Origin: Bacteroidales bacterium
GTDB lineage: Bacteria; Bacteroidota; Bacteroidia; Bacteroidales; P3
Length of the DNA: 64,000 bases
Assembly (NCBI GenBank): GCA_017480245.1
Contig: JAFVBA010000010.1
Location: 248,001-312,000, forward strand
Direction of reading: 5' to 3'
The position numbers and the translations under genes are program-made. The notes under the pieces were generated by a model. That model searched no databases. It was not told the DNA's origin and saw only the letters and a list, made by a program, of their open reading frames with translations. Of the stretch, positions 17,688 to 27,948 are shown one piece after another; positions within the stretch are counted from its first letter, which is position 1; each line of letters begins with the position of its first letter.

Positions 17688-19782
17688 TTGAGAAAAAAAA
17701 TGTTAAATTGTTTTGCTGAATTGATAAAAAAAACAATATCTTTGCAAAAAATTGTATTATTTTTAGGTTGTATTGCTGTTTTAACGACAGTAAGTCAGGC
17801 ACAAACCCCGCAAAAACTCTATCCGAAAATCTCCGATATAACAGTGTATAACAATTCGGCGCAGATAGAAAAACGGGTAATCGTGCCGTTGAAAAAAGGT
17901 CTGAACGAATTTATCATAGTGGGCAATTCCTCCAGAATTGATGCCTCTTCAATTCAGTTCAATAAGTCAAAATCCTATGAAATTACGGATTTCTCACCCT
18001 ATATTCAGGTCGTGGAGAAAGACCAAGCCAAAATAGACAGGCTTTCTGCCACCGAGAAACAGACGGTTAAGGTTTTGAAAGATTCCATTGAGATTTTGCA
18101 GGACAGAGATACGGAGTTAAGAAACTCTTTAAAATTTTGAACAAAGAGAAAAGCGTTTTGGACGGAATGAAAATGATTTCCTCGCCTCAAAACGTGGATT
18201 CGGTAGGAAAGATTAAAGACGGATTGGCTTATTATCAAACAAAGATGAGTGAAGTCAATACTTCAATTCTGAAAACCAAGAAATCGTTGGAGCAAAATCA
18301 AAAACAACTCCGTGAAAAACGCAATCAATTGGAAGTAATTCTGCAAAACGATAATGCAGAGATTAACTCTAACGGCAAGGAATACTACATTAAATTGAGC
18401 GTTTATGCAAAACAGCCCGTTAATAGCGCAGTTATTACATATAATTATATGATTAGCGGCGTTCAATGGCAAACTCTTTACGATATAAACTTATCTTCAA
18501 ACGGTGATGTGGCTGAATTTGAGTTGAAAACTCAGATTTCGCAGTATTCAGGTGAAGATTGGACTGACGTAAATCTTACATTCTCCACCGATTCTCCCGA
18601 AAGAGACATTACAGATTTCACAAGTGAAATACAAAGTGAATATGTAAATTATTACGGTGAAGTTATAAAAACATCAAAAAAGCAAAAAACTCAGCAAGGT
18701 AAGGGAACACTGTTGGGAAGAGTTGTTGATGCTCAAACAGATGAGCCTTTGCCGTTTGTAAATGTGGTGTTTAAAAGAAATAATGTAACATTGGGCGGTG
18801 AGGCAACCGACATTGACGGCTATTTTACTGCAAAAGATATATCGGCAGGCGATGTTACCATAGAGGCTTCATATATGGGTTACGATAAAGTGCAGAAGAA
18901 TATAAGTGTTTCACCAAACATATTTACAAACTGCGGAGCCATTGCAATGAAACCGCATGTTCAGGCATTGAATGAAGTAATGCTTGTGGAAAGAAGCGTT
19001 CCTCTTTTAGAAGATGGACATTATGAAGCAGGCAAAAAGATAACTTCGGACGATATAGATAGAATTGACGGGGATAATGACTTAGGAAATTTTGTTAATG
19101 GAACATCACGCAAAGGCAGTGTTTATATTCCGAAAACTCCTATGCAACCTACTACTACCGAAATGCCCGTTGATATTACCAAAATTGAGTCTTTGGGTAA
19201 GGAATACAAGACAGATATGAGTTACACAGTAAAAAGCGATGACAAAGCCAAGATAATACCTTTGGAAAGTGCAACCTCACGGGAGAAATATAAGTATTTA
19301 GCCATACCGAAATCAAATGACAGAGTATTCTTGTGCGCTTACATTCCGTCATGGGAGAAATTAGGTTTTATGAATTCGCAGGCTAATATCTATATGGACG
19401 ATAAATATATCGGCAGAACCGAAATTAATACCGACAATGTCAAAGATACGCTTACTCTTAAGGTTAATAGTGAGAAGCGAATAGCCGTCGAAAGAAAACA
19501 AGAGGTCTCTGCACCGGAAAAAGCAGGCTCTTTCTCTTCGCAAGTTGTGGAAAAATACACGGTAACAATAGCAGTAAAGAACAATATGCTTAAAGATATT
19601 GACGTGGATTTGAAAGATTTGGTTCCTGTTTCCAAATACACTGAAGTAACTGTTACTCCTGTGGCATTAAACGGCGGAAAGCACAATAAAATACGGGAGA
19701 AATCTCCTGGGATTTGCATTTAAAATCATTGGAAAGTAAATCCGTGGAATTTTCTTATACAATCCGCCACCCGAAAAAGTAA
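17688..19782 (+). pseudogene. DUF4140/DUF4139 (MuiA-like) protein gene broken by two frameshifts
   Basis: Three frames together encode one Bacteroidota DUF4139 protein. Frame one (17688-18140) holds a signal-like segment (KIVLFLGCIAVLTTVSQAQ) and the DUF4140 N-terminal domain (ITVYNNSAQIEKRVIVPLKKG). Frame two (18137-19723) holds the coiled-coil, the first DUF4139 strands (YNYMISGVQWQTLYDINLS), an inserted carboxypeptidase-regulatory domain (LLGRVVDAQTDEPLPFVNV) and most of the C-terminal domain. The normal ending (SVEFSYTIRHPKK) is in a third frame up to TAA 19782. Both shifts equal loss of one A in an A run, near 18133 and 19690. A TATCTTTG promoter word at 17737-17744 lies inside the first frame, so the native start codon also looks lost. 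A ribosomal -1 shift at the first junction is possible (see findings), but does not rescue the second. Confidence 0.75.
17737..17744 (+). promoter_or_regulatory. Bacteroidota -7 element (TATCTTTG) inside the broken DUF4139 gene start
   Basis: A TATCTTTGCA word lies directly before the codons of the signal peptide. The true ancestral start was therefore probably downstream of it and has been lost, since no ATG remains there in frame. Confidence 0.5.
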
Positions 19783-19807
19783 TTCTATAAAATCTTTTTT
19801 GACATTA

Positions 19808-19852
19808 ATAAAACAAGGTGCTTAAACATTTTCATTTAAGCACCTTTTATTA
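19808..19852. terminator. Bidirectional terminator between the DUF4139 remnant and korB
   Basis: The stem AAGGTGCTTAA / TTAAGCACCTT (loop ACATTTTCAT) has A-rich and T-rich flanks, so it can act for both convergent genes. Confidence 0.85.
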
Positions 19853-19890
19853 GAATTTTATTTGATATCGTTACCGTCTTTTCCGATAAA

Positions 19891-20913
19891 CTATTTGATT
19901 TCCCATGTTTCGCCGCTGTTCAACAAGTCATCAACGCATTTGATATGGGAGTTCTGCATTTGTTCGTACTGTTGGGTAACAAACATCTTGTTATAAGTAG
20001 GTTTCTTTACCGCACGGATAACTCCGAATACCATCGGGTACTCTGGAGGACGCATTTGGGCAAGCATAATATGGATTCCCGTGTCCTCAGTGGTCTCATC
20101 ATGAACGAAAATATCCTTTTCCGTTATACCATTTTCACCAATCGTTACAACTTCAAATCTTCTCCCTCTAAGGACAAGACCTTTGTTTCTGTCCTTACCG
20201 AAAATCATTCTCTTGCCGTGTTCAACCCACAATTGATTATCGTCCCTTGTTTCGCGGTCTGTTACATCTTTGTGCGTACCGTTATTAAATATCACGCAGT
20301 TTTGCAATATCTCAACAACGGCACAACCATCGTGTGCAGCCATACGGTCGCATACGTTCTGCAATTGCTTAGTCTGAACATCAACTGCACGTGCGAAGAA
20401 AGTACCTCTTACTCCCATTACTAACTCACCCGGGTTCAATTGATAGTCAAGTACTCCGAACGGAGAGGTTTTTGTTATCTGTCCCTGCTTTGTGGTCGGC
20501 GAGTACTGCCCTTTCGTTAAGCCGTAGATACGGTTGTTAAACATCATAAAATTAACGTCCATATTTCTGCGGATAACGTGCATAAAGTGATTACCGCCGA
20601 TAGCCGTTGAATCTCCGTCTCCAGCCACTACCCAAACACTAAGTCCCGGGTTAGCCATTTTAACTCCCGTTGCAATGGCTGCGGGTCTGCCGTGAATACC
20701 ATGGAAACCGTATGTATTGACATAGTAAGGGAAACGGGAAGAACAACCGATACCCGAAACAATGCAATAATTCTCTTTCTTGTATCCTATTTTAGGAAAA
20801 ATACCTTCAACTGCCGCCAAAATACCGTGGTCTCCGCAACCGGGACACCATTTAACCATTTGGTCGGATGCGAAATCCGCTTTAGTCAATTCTGTTTTTG
20901 AATGCTCTATCAT
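19891..20913 (-). CDS. korB: 2-oxoacid:ferredoxin oxidoreductase beta subunit (probably 2-oxoglutarate)
   Basis: The 340-residue beta subunit binds thiamine diphosphate. The N-terminal WCPGCGDHGILAAVEGIFP carries iron-sulfur-type cysteines, and VVAGDGDSTAIGGNHFMHVIRRNMDVNFMMFNN (about 94-126) is the GDG...NN thiamine diphosphate/Mg motif. With KorA it oxidatively decarboxylates a 2-oxoacid to acyl-CoA and reduces ferredoxin, as part of an anaerobic partial TCA cycle. Two-subunit enzymes of this length are usually annotated as 2-oxoglutarate specific. It starts 5 bp after the korA stop and is clearly cotranscribed. No ferredoxin-like subunit gene is adjacent. Confidence 0.92.
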   Translation of the reverse strand: MIEHSKTELTKADFASDQMVKWCPGCGDHGILAAVEGIFPKIGYKKENYCIVSGIGCSSRFPYYVNTYGFHGIHGRPAAIATGVKMANPGLSVWVVAGDGDSTAIGGNHFMHVIRRNMDVNFMMFNNRIYGLTKGQYSPTTKQGQITKTSPFGVLDYQLNPGELVMGVRGTFFARAVDVQTKQLQNVCDRMAAHDGCAVVEILQNCVIFNNGTHKDVTDRETRDDNQLWVEHGKRMIFGKDRNKGLVLRGRRFEVVTIGENGITEKDIFVHDETTEDTGIHIMLAQMRPPEYPMVFGVIRAVKKPTYNKMFVTQQYEQMQNSHIKCVDDLLNSGETWEIK

Positions 20914-20918
20914 AATAT

Positions 20919-22766
20919 TTATTCTCCTAAAATCTTGTTAAACTCTTCTTTTAATTCGCTTACCTCAAAAGGAAGTCCCTGAATCTTGTTGTATTGACGG
21001 AAGATAATTCCTTGGAAATTCATACGGAGATAATTAACTAACTGTCCCATATTCAATTCGCAGACAACAATCTTTTTATACTTCTTCAAAATATCTCCCG
21101 TATTCTTCGGAAGCGGGCAAATATAGTTAAAGTGAGTGTAAGCAACCTTTTTACCTTCGCTTCTCATCTCTTCAACAGCAGAAGTCAAGGCTCCGTAAGT
21201 TCCTCCCCACCCGATAACCAACAAATCTGCGTCTTCATCGCCATAAACCTGCTGTTCAGGTAAGCGTTGTGCCAAGCGGTTGATTTTTTCCTGTCTGTAA
21301 TAAACCATTTTTGCGTGGTTAAGGTTGTCAGTTGATACTTCACCTTTACCGTCAGTCTTTTCCAAACCGCCTATTCTGTGTCTCAGACCTTCCATACCAG
21401 GAACAGCCCACTGACGTACCAATGTTTCGGCATCTCTTCTGTACGGAAGATAATTAGGGTCGTTTTCTTTTGCAAAAGGTGGGTGAATCTCAGGAAAATC
21501 TTTCATTTGCGGGATTTTAAACAACTGAGAACCGTTACCCAAATATGCATCGGAAAGGAAGATAACAGGTGTCATATTCTCCATTGCCAATCTTCCTGCC
21601 TCAAATGCCCAATTGAAACAATTAGCAGATGAAGACGGCGCAATAACTATACAAGGTGCTTCACCGTTACGGCCGAATAATGCTTGGTTTAAGTCAGCCT
21701 GTTCGGTTTTTGTCGGCATTCCCGTTGAAGGCCCGCCGCGCTGTACGTCTATAACCACCAAAGGTAATTCCGTCATCACTGCCAAACCCAATGCTTCGCT
21801 CTTTAACGAAAGTCCTGGGCCTGAAGTGGAAGTACAAGCGAAGTTTCCTGCATACGAAGCGCCTATTGCGGAACATATACCCGCAATTTCGTCTTCTGCC
21901 TGAAATACTTTGCAATTTAAAGACTTTCTTTTAGCCAACTCAACCATAATATCGGTTGCAGGAGTGATAGGATAAGAACCCAAAAACAACGGAAGATGAG
22001 CTTTTTCAGCCGCAGCCAACAACCCCCATGCCGTTGCAATGTTACCCGTTATGTTACGGTACTTGCCTTTTTCCATCTTAGCGGTTGCAATCTCAACCTG
22101 CGGTAGCGGAGTTTGCTGAACATCCACGTTTTCGCAGTAATTGTAACCTGCACGTATAACTTTCTTGTTTGCTTCTATGATTTCATTCTTTCCTTTGAAC
22201 TTCGCAGCCAAATATTCATCGGCATGGTCGGTTGTTTTTGAGAAAATAAAGAAAATCATTCCCAAAGCGAACATATTTCTGCACTTCATTGCAGCCTTAC
22301 GGTCGGTAAATATATCCTTAACCGCCTCTAAAGTCAGAGTGGTTATAGGCGCCCGTACAATATTATAGTTGCTTAAAGAATCATCTTCAAATGGATTTTC
22401 CTTGTAACCTGCTTTTGCTATTGCTTCTTCGGTAAAAGTGTCCTCATCTACGATAATCGTCGTACCTGGATGAGCCCATTTCAAATTGGATTTCATACTT
22501 GCAGGATTCATGCAAACAATGACGTCTGCCTTGTCTCCCGAAGAATAAATCTTTTTACCGATATGTACTTGGAAACCCGAAACTCCTGCTATTGTGTTAT
22601 GAGGAGCGCGTATTTCGGCAGGATAATCGGGAAACGTTGCTATATCATTTCCGTCCAATGCCGAAGTGTCTGAAAAGAGAGTACCCGTTAATTGCATCCC
22701 GTCCCCTGAATCGCCCACGAAACGCACAACTGCATCGTCTCTTTTAACCGTTTGTTTTATACTCAT
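20919..22766 (-). CDS. korA: 2-oxoacid:ferredoxin oxidoreductase fused gamma-alpha subunit
   Basis: The 615-residue protein joins an N-terminal gamma domain (VRFVGDSGDGMQLTGTLFSD, about 14-33, through residue 190) to an alpha domain with the pyrimidine-binding region (LFLGSYPITPATDIMVELAK, about 259-278). The CoA/thiamine-facing stretch GASYAGNFACTSTSGPGLSLKSE and a C-terminal transketolase-like domain (DLLVIGWGGTYGALTSAVEEM) follow. The gamma-alpha fusion is the KorA form common in Bacteroidota and in archaea-type 2-oxoglutarate:ferredoxin oxidoreductases. A TACTTTTG promoter word lies 36 nt upstream. The gene pair is followed by korB and a shared terminator. Confidence 0.93.
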   Translation of the reverse strand: MSIKQTVKRDDAVVRFVGDSGDGMQLTGTLFSDTSALDGNDIATFPDYPAEIRAPHNTIAGVSGFQVHIGKKIYSSGDKADVIVCMNPASMKSNLKWAHPGTTIIVDEDTFTEEAIAKAGYKENPFEDDSLSNYNIVRAPITTLTLEAVKDIFTDRKAAMKCRNMFALGMIFFIFSKTTDHADEYLAAKFKGKNEIIEANKKVIRAGYNYCENVDVQQTPLPQVEIATAKMEKGKYRNITGNIATAWGLLAAAEKAHLPLFLGSYPITPATDIMVELAKRKSLNCKVFQAEDEIAGICSAIGASYAGNFACTSTSGPGLSLKSEALGLAVMTELPLVVIDVQRGGPSTGMPTKTEQADLNQALFGRNGEAPCIVIAPSSSANCFNWAFEAGRLAMENMTPVIFLSDAYLGNGSQLFKIPQMKDFPEIHPPFAKENDPNYLPYRRDAETLVRQWAVPGMEGLRHRIGGLEKTDGKGEVSTDNLNHAKMVYYRQEKINRLAQRLPEQQVYGDEDADLLVIGWGGTYGALTSAVEEMRSEGKKVAYTHFNYICPLPKNTGDILKKYKKIVVCELNMGQLVNYLRMNFQGIIFRQYNKIQGLPFEVSELKEEFNKILGE

Positions 22767-22801
22767 TACAAATTAATTGTTTTAATTGTCAAAATAAAAT
22801 G

Positions 22802-22809
22802 CAAAAGTA
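22802..22809 (-). promoter_or_regulatory. Bacteroidota -7 element (TACTTTTG) of korAB
   Basis: The minus-strand word GTACTTTTGCAT matches TAnnTTTG with the korA start 36 nt downstream of the element. Confidence 0.65.
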
Positions 22810-22907
22810 CAAACTTTATTTATTCTACAAGTTTTTTTGAGAATTTATTTTACTCAAACAATATTTTTATTTCCCATCCCTTGAAAATAACATGGCGTTT
22901 CACAAAA

Positions 22908-22966
22908 TTAATTTCAAAAAAGAATTTACTAATTTTTCACATTAGTAAATTCTTTTTTGAAATTAA
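22908..22966 (-). terminator. Perfect 26 bp stem-loop after the fibronectin gene
   Basis: Arms 22908-22933 and 22941-22966 are perfect inverted repeats (TTAATTTCAAAAAAGAAT... and its complement) around the 7 nt loop TTTTCAC. It lies about 60 bp after the stop of the fibronectin gene and 98 bp before the korAB promoter word, so it may end the upstream transcript. Confidence 0.7.
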
Positions 22967-23025
22967 TAACGTACAATAACTAAATAACTTAGCAAATCTT
23001 ATTTTCGCCGTTCTATCCTATATAA

Positions 23026-25950
23026 TTATTGTTTGATTATTTGCTTAACTATTTTTTTATCATCAACAAAGCATGTCAATATATAGTTTCCTACGGGTAA
23101 ATAGGTCATATCAATAGTCATATTCGCATTATTGTTACTTATATTTGAATTACGATAAACTATTTGTCCTACAGAATTTACAATTATTACTTCTTTTACA
23201 TCCGCTTCTTTACCTTGTAAGTCCAATGTAACAAAATCTTTTGTCGGATTTGGATATACGATTATTTGTTCAATGTTTTCCTGTACGGAAATCAAAGAAC
23301 TTGACTTTATCTCTACCGTATCTGTTTTTGTAAAGTCAGAAGTATCTCCTGGAGCGCAAACACTGCGGACTTTTATTTCGTATTTATCTCCTTCATTCAA
23401 GTTACGGATTGAAAATTGCGGTTGAATGGTTACTATTTTTTGATTCCATTGAAATGCATACACATCTTTGTACCACACCTCCCATATTTTTTCATCTGCA
23501 ACGGTTTCCCATTTAGCCAATATCGTTTCATCTCCTTTTGCCATGAATTGATATGCTTTGAAATTGGCAGGAATATGACACGTTCCGTCATTAGGATTAA
23601 GCGTTGTTATATATGTAAGTAAAGAGTCGTAACTTTCCAATGACGAACAATTACCTTTTATTACTAATTTATACAAAGTGTTTTTCTCTAATTGAGTAAA
23701 TGTACATGAAGGAGAAGAAACACTAACGGATTTTATCAAACTGTCGCTGTTATCATACAATTTAACAAGCCATGAAGTTGTCATAGTACCTGCATTCCAA
23801 GAAACAGTAAAAAATGTATAGTCAATAGTGTCTATATCTATGCTTTTAGGAGCGGTACAAGTATTTTTCATTGTAATATTTGCTATCTTTGCCGAAATAT
23901 CCTCGCTGCCGTCCGTGTTGAAAAGAAATCTTATCTTTATATTATTCTCCATTATGTAATCGGAAAGAATATAAGATTTATTTACGTAAGTATTAGGAGA
24001 ATAAGATTGCGGAATATACGCATCCAAAAAAGAATAGGTTTCTCCGCCGTCATTAGATATATACATAAATACATCATTACTTGAAGCAACATCAAAACCA
24101 AATTCCGCAGTGGCTAATTCAGATATATCAAATACTGGAGTTTCCAATGCAGTAAATGAAGTATCATAACAAGAAGCGACAAAAGCAAAACCGTCTTGAG
24201 AATTGTATGTCATTTCATCATTAAGTACATAAGGAAATACTGTAATAGGTGCGCAAACTGTTGCAAATACTATTTCGTCGGTATATTTACTCTCCAGATT
24301 CTGCATAGTTATGATACAAACTTTAAACAAGTATTCCGTTTGTGCAGATAAACTGTCAATGACACAGGAGTTTGTCGGTGTTTCTAATGTTTTCCATTCT
24401 GTATTTGCAACATTCTCTTTATACTTTACTCTGTAGAATTTAACGTCTTGTTTATCTTCCCAACTAAATTCTGCAGAATTATAAGAGGTTGTATATTCTA
24501 TTGTATTAATATCAACAATGTCCAAATACATTTCAGTAGTGAAGTCATACATATCGGAATAGAAACTTTGTTCGTCCGTACAGTTGGCTTGAACTCTGTA
24601 AAAGTAAGATGTATTATCTTCTAAGTTGTCAATAATATAATTATTATAAACACTGTCTATCGTATTCCAAATACTGTCTGTTGATTTCTTGTATTGGATA
24701 TTGTATGACTGTTGGAAATCATCTAATTTCCATGAAATCTCTGCGCTGTTATATGTTATGTTTTTTGCAGTTAAAGAATCCGGAATGGGACAATAGCGCG
24801 GTGTAATCTTAATATCTTTTAACAGAATAGAAGAATCGCTTTGACAAGTATCGGTATTAGTCCAGGCAAATACTATCTTGCGGGGAGAATCTGTAAAATC
24901 AACAGGAAAATCTATATGGCCGTCTTTCCAAACTCCGTTAGTGTTGTTGTAAATATTCTCTCCGTATTGAAAAACAGGCTCTGGCAAAGAATCAATATCC
25001 AAATCGCTGCCGTTACTTAAAAGAAAAACTTTCATTCCGTCGTATTCCGAAACCAAAGAAGACTTATAGGCAAAATCAATATAAAATCCCGTAGATTCTT
25101 CAGGGACATAGAAATCTATATATGCGTAAGAATTGCTTTTAATCTTATTATTGAATGTTGCACTTTGGGCATTGTCATTACTGATGTAAAGAACTTTTGA
25201 ATTGTCTGCTGTATTCTCCGTCTCAGGTTGTCCGATAACCCAAGAGTTTGTATTAGACGAAATCAAACCTAATGAATTTAGGGAATTATCATCATTTAAA
25301 TTCATTTCAACAGGCAAACTTACCAATTCTCCGTCAAAAGTGTAGTTGGCAAATATATAATTCCAATTGGAATACGAACCGTTGCAATGGCTGCGGACTG
25401 CAAACTGGTAGGTCTGTCCTGCTTGCAAATCATCAAAAATATATTCTAAATTGGTAGTAAAATATCTCTTTCCGATATTATCCGGATTTGAACCTATCTC
25501 ATCACAAACTATTTCCCAATAAAGACAATCTTCGTCAGATTTCCACCCTATTGCTAAATTCTTTTCATTAAACGAATAAGCCGTAAGATGATTTACTGCA
25601 GCGCAGTCTGTATTGTAGCCTGCAGTGTAGAAAGAGGACAGATTACTCCATTCACTTGTATCCATATCCACGCTTATTGCCCTTACTTTCCAAAGATACT
25701 GCGTTGCAGAAAGCAAGTTATTGATATAATACGACGTGTCAAAAGTTTCTATCTCTATAACATTTTCACTCATTGCCACGTTGTAAGAAAGAATGTACTT
25801 AAAAATACCATCATCTTTGTTCCAAGTCAAAAGAGCTGAGTAATCATCTATCTCCGTTGCCTGTAAATTGTCCGGAATTTTAACTTCTTGTTGTGCAATT
25901 GTGGAAAAACCTATACAAATAAGCACTATAACAGAAAATATCCTCTTCAT
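23026..25950 (-). CDS. Large secreted fibronectin type III protein with T9SS sorting domain
   Basis: The 974-residue protein has a signal peptide (MKRIFSVIVLICIGFSTIAQ). Fibronectin type III repeats follow at about 24-105, 113-200, 388-470, 480-565, 695-780 and 790-875, each with the APxSIxIDTIDYTFFTVSW type of strand pattern. Two MAM/choice-of-anchor-like jelly-roll regions lie at about 205-385 and 570-690. The final 80 residues form a T9SS type A sorting domain (IIVYPNPTKDFVTLDLQG...KKIVKQIIKQ). It is a cell-surface or secreted adhesion-type protein without any recognised catalytic domain. It is monocistronic, with a TAAATTTG promoter at 25979-25986 on the minus strand. Confidence 0.88.
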   Translation of the reverse strand: MKRIFSVIVLICIGFSTIAQQEVKIPDNLQATEIDDYSALLTWNKDDGIFKYILSYNVAMSENVIEIETFDTSYYINNLLSATQYLWKVRAISVDMDTSEWSNLSSFYTAGYNTDCAAVNHLTAYSFNEKNLAIGWKSDEDCLYWEIVCDEIGSNPDNIGKRYFTTNLEYIFDDLQAGQTYQFAVRSHCNGSYSNWNYIFANYTFDGELVSLPVEMNLNDDNSLNSLGLISSNTNSWVIGQPETENTADNSKVLYISNDNAQSATFNNKIKSNSYAYIDFYVPEESTGFYIDFAYKSSLVSEYDGMKVFLLSNGSDLDIDSLPEPVFQYGENIYNNTNGVWKDGHIDFPVDFTDSPRKIVFAWTNTDTCQSDSSILLKDIKITPRYCPIPDSLTAKNITYNSAEISWKLDDFQQSYNIQYKKSTDSIWNTIDSVYNNYIIDNLEDNTSYFYRVQANCTDEQSFYSDMYDFTTEMYLDIVDINTIEYTTSYNSAEFSWEDKQDVKFYRVKYKENVANTEWKTLETPTNSCVIDSLSAQTEYLFKVCIITMQNLESKYTDEIVFATVCAPITVFPYVLNDEMTYNSQDGFAFVASCYDTSFTALETPVFDISELATAEFGFDVASSNDVFMYISNDGGETYSFLDAYIPQSYSPNTYVNKSYILSDYIMENNIKIRFLFNTDGSEDISAKIANITMKNTCTAPKSIDIDTIDYTFFTVSWNAGTMTTSWLVKLYDNSDSLIKSVSVSSPSCTFTQLEKNTLYKLVIKGNCSSLESYDSLLTYITTLNPNDGTCHIPANFKAYQFMAKGDETILAKWETVADEKIWEVWYKDVYAFQWNQKIVTIQPQFSIRNLNEGDKYEIKVRSVCAPGDTSDFTKTDTVEIKSSSLISVQENIEQIIVYPNPTKDFVTLDLQGKEADVKEVIIVNSVGQIVYRNSNISNNNANMTIDMTYLPVGNYILTCFVDDKKIVKQIIKQ

Positions 25951-25978
25951 ATTCTTATGTTTATTGAATTTAGATTTG

Positions 25979-25986
25979 CAAATTTA
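25979..25986 (-). promoter_or_regulatory. Bacteroidota -7 element (TAAATTTG) of the fibronectin gene
   Basis: The minus-strand word TAAATTTGCA lies 29 nt before the ATG. It overlaps the first ATG of the divergent parE frame, which argues that parE starts further downstream. Confidence 0.6.
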
Positions 25987-26020
25987 TGAAAAAACTCGGT
26001 AACCGTAGAATTTTTTTTCG

Positions 26021-26028
26021 TAAATTTG
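26021..26028 (+). promoter_or_regulatory. Bacteroidota -7 element (TAAATTTG) of parE
   Basis: TAAATTTGCACC lies only 12 nt before the ATG at 26040, so the transcript would have a very short leader. The ATG at 25986 is upstream of this promoter and cannot be used by its transcript. Confidence 0.65.
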
Positions 26029-26039
26029 CACCTGCTATT

Positions 26040-27908
26040 ATGGAAGATACAATTAACAATACTGTAAATTACAGCGAAGAAGACATAAAAACACTTGTCT
26101 GGAACGAACACATAAGAAAGCGTCCCGGAATGTATATCGGTAAGCTCGGAAACGGTGCTTCCGCCGATGACGGTATATACGTGTTGGTTAAAGAGATACT
26201 TGACAACTCCGTAGATGAGTTTGCGATGGGGCAAGGCAAGAATATAGAACTTGATATTGAATTTGACAGCGGCAAAGTGCGTGTGCGCGATTACGGAAGA
26301 GGTATTCCTTTAGGCAGATTGATTGACTGCGTTGCCAAAATGAATACAGGAGGTAAGATTGACTCACAGGCGTTCAAAAAATCCGTAGGAATGAACGGCG
26401 TGGGCAGTAAAGCGGTCAATGCAATGAGCAGTTATTTCTTCGTTCAGTCTTTCCGAGACAATCAAACCAAGAAAGCGGAGTTCTCCAAGGGCGAAATCGT
26501 TAAGGAATACAAGATTGAGCCGAGCGAAGAGCCGAACGGTACCCTTATTGAGTTTATTCCCGACAGAGAAATCTTTGAAAACTATTCTTTTATCAATGAA
26601 TATATCGTTAAGATGGTTAAAAACTACACCTATCTTAACAAAGGGCTGACCATTACTTACAACAAACAAAAGTTCCGCTCAACTAACGGACTTTTGGACT
26701 TACTTAATGACAATATGTCTTCGCAAGAAGAAGCCCTTTATCCGATTATTCACTTGAAACAGGACGATTTTGAGTTTGCATTCACACATTCTGATAAGGT
26801 TTTGACGGAAGAACACTACGCTTTCGTAAATGGTCAGCACACTACGCAGGGCGGAACACATTTGGCGGCATTCCGTGAGGCTATCGTGAGGGTTATGAAA
26901 GACTATTTCAAGAAAGATTACGAACCGAGCGACATAAGAAGCGGATTGATTGCGGCAATAAGTCTGAAAATTATAGACCCTGTTTTTGAATCTCAGACAA
27001 AAACCAAGTTAGGCAGCGTAGATTATGATAAAGATAAAGGAATCACGGTAAGGAATTATATAAATGATATTGTCAAAAAGACACTTGACCCTTATCTTTA
27101 TATGCACAGCGAGGTTGCGGACGCTATTTTGGAAAAGATTGTGCGCAACGAAAAGGACCGTAAGGGAATGCAGAACTATAAGAAGTTGGCTAAAGAAAGC
27201 GCAAAGAAAACTTCTTTGGTTAATAGGAAACTGCGCGACTGCCGAGTGCATTACAACAGCAAGGATGAGCGGCGTTTGGAGACCACTTTGTTTATTACCG
27301 AGGGCGACTCTGCATCGGGAAGTATTACAAAGTCGCGCGACCCTAACGTTCAGGCAGTATTTTCACTTCGTGGCAAACCTTACAACTCCTATGGCGAAAC
27401 AAAAGAGATAGTTTATAAGAACGAAGAGTTTAACTTGTTGCATGCCGCCCTTAATATTGACGAAGACATGGACAATTTGCGGTATAATAATATTGTAATT
27501 GCAACCGATGCCGACGTTGATGGAATGCATATCCGTATGTTGTTGATGACGTTCTTTTTACAGTACTTTCCTGAACTTGTAAAGCAAGGACACATCTATA
27601 TTCTGCAAACTCCGTTGTTCCGTGTTAGAAATAAAAAACAGACATTCTATTGTTACAGCGAGGAAGAGAAACAAACAGCCATTAAGAAACTTAAAACGGG
27701 AGTTGAGATTACGCGTTTCAAAGGCCTTGGTGAGATTTCGCCTGACGAGTTCTCGCATTTTATCGGCAAGGACATACGTTTAGACCCAGTGCTGTTGAAT
27801 CACGACAGCCAAACGCCCGAAGTATTGCGTTTCTTTATGGGGAAAAACACTCCTGAGCGGCAAAATTACATTATAGATAATCTTCGTTATGAGGCAATTG
27901 AAGAATAA
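26040..27908 (+). CDS. parE: DNA topoisomerase IV subunit B (type IIA topoisomerase ATPase)
   Basis: This is the ATPase/TOPRIM subunit of a type II topoisomerase that separates daughter chromosomes. With the start at 26040 it has 622 residues. The frame could begin at 25986, but the promoter word lies between the two ATGs. Visible are [14 protein letters not shown] (about 24-37), the GHKL ATP-binding EILDNSVDE (Asn56) and YGRGIP. The [12 protein letters not shown] lid and [14 protein letters not shown] follow. The TOPRIM motifs [10 protein letters not shown] (about 419-428) and [13 protein letters not shown] (about 488-500) close the set. The shorter length and GKLGNG-type start fit Bacteroidota ParE more than GyrB. 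The parC partner is not in the next position. Confidence 0.9.
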   Translation: MEDTINNTVNYSEEDIKTLVWNEHIRKRPGMYIGKLGNGASADDGIYVLVKEILDNSVDEFAMGQGKNIELDIEFDSGKVRVRDYGRGIPLGRLIDCVAKMNTGGKIDSQAFKKSVGMNGVGSKAVNAMSSYFFVQSFRDNQTKKAEFSKGEIVKEYKIEPSEEPNGTLIEFIPDREIFENYSFINEYIVKMVKNYTYLNKGLTITYNKQKFRSTNGLLDLLNDNMSSQEEALYPIIHLKQDDFEFAFTHSDKVLTEEHYAFVNGQHTTQGGTHLAAFREAIVRVMKDYFKKDYEPSDIRSGLIAAISLKIIDPVFESQTKTKLGSVDYDKDKGITVRNYINDIVKKTLDPYLYMHSEVADAILEKIVRNEKDRKGMQNYKKLAKESAKKTSLVNRKLRDCRVHYNSKDERRLETTLFITEGDSASGSITKSRDPNVQAVFSLRGKPYNSYGETKEIVYKNEEFNLLHAALNIDEDMDNLRYNNIVIATDADVDGMHIRMLLMTFFLQYFPELVKQGHIYILQTPLFRVRNKKQTFYCYSEEEKQTAIKKLKTGVEITRFKGLGEISPDEFSHFIGKDIRLDPVLLNHDSQTPEVLRFFMGKNTPERQNYIIDNLRYEAIEE

Positions 27909-27948
27909 AATATTAGTATATATGAACAACAAACGCTTGTTTGCGTTA

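Noticed and set aside
26069-26669. Minus-strand frames of 68 and 101 codons over parE
   Set aside because: They overlap the conserved ATPase domain of parE and show no independent evidence.
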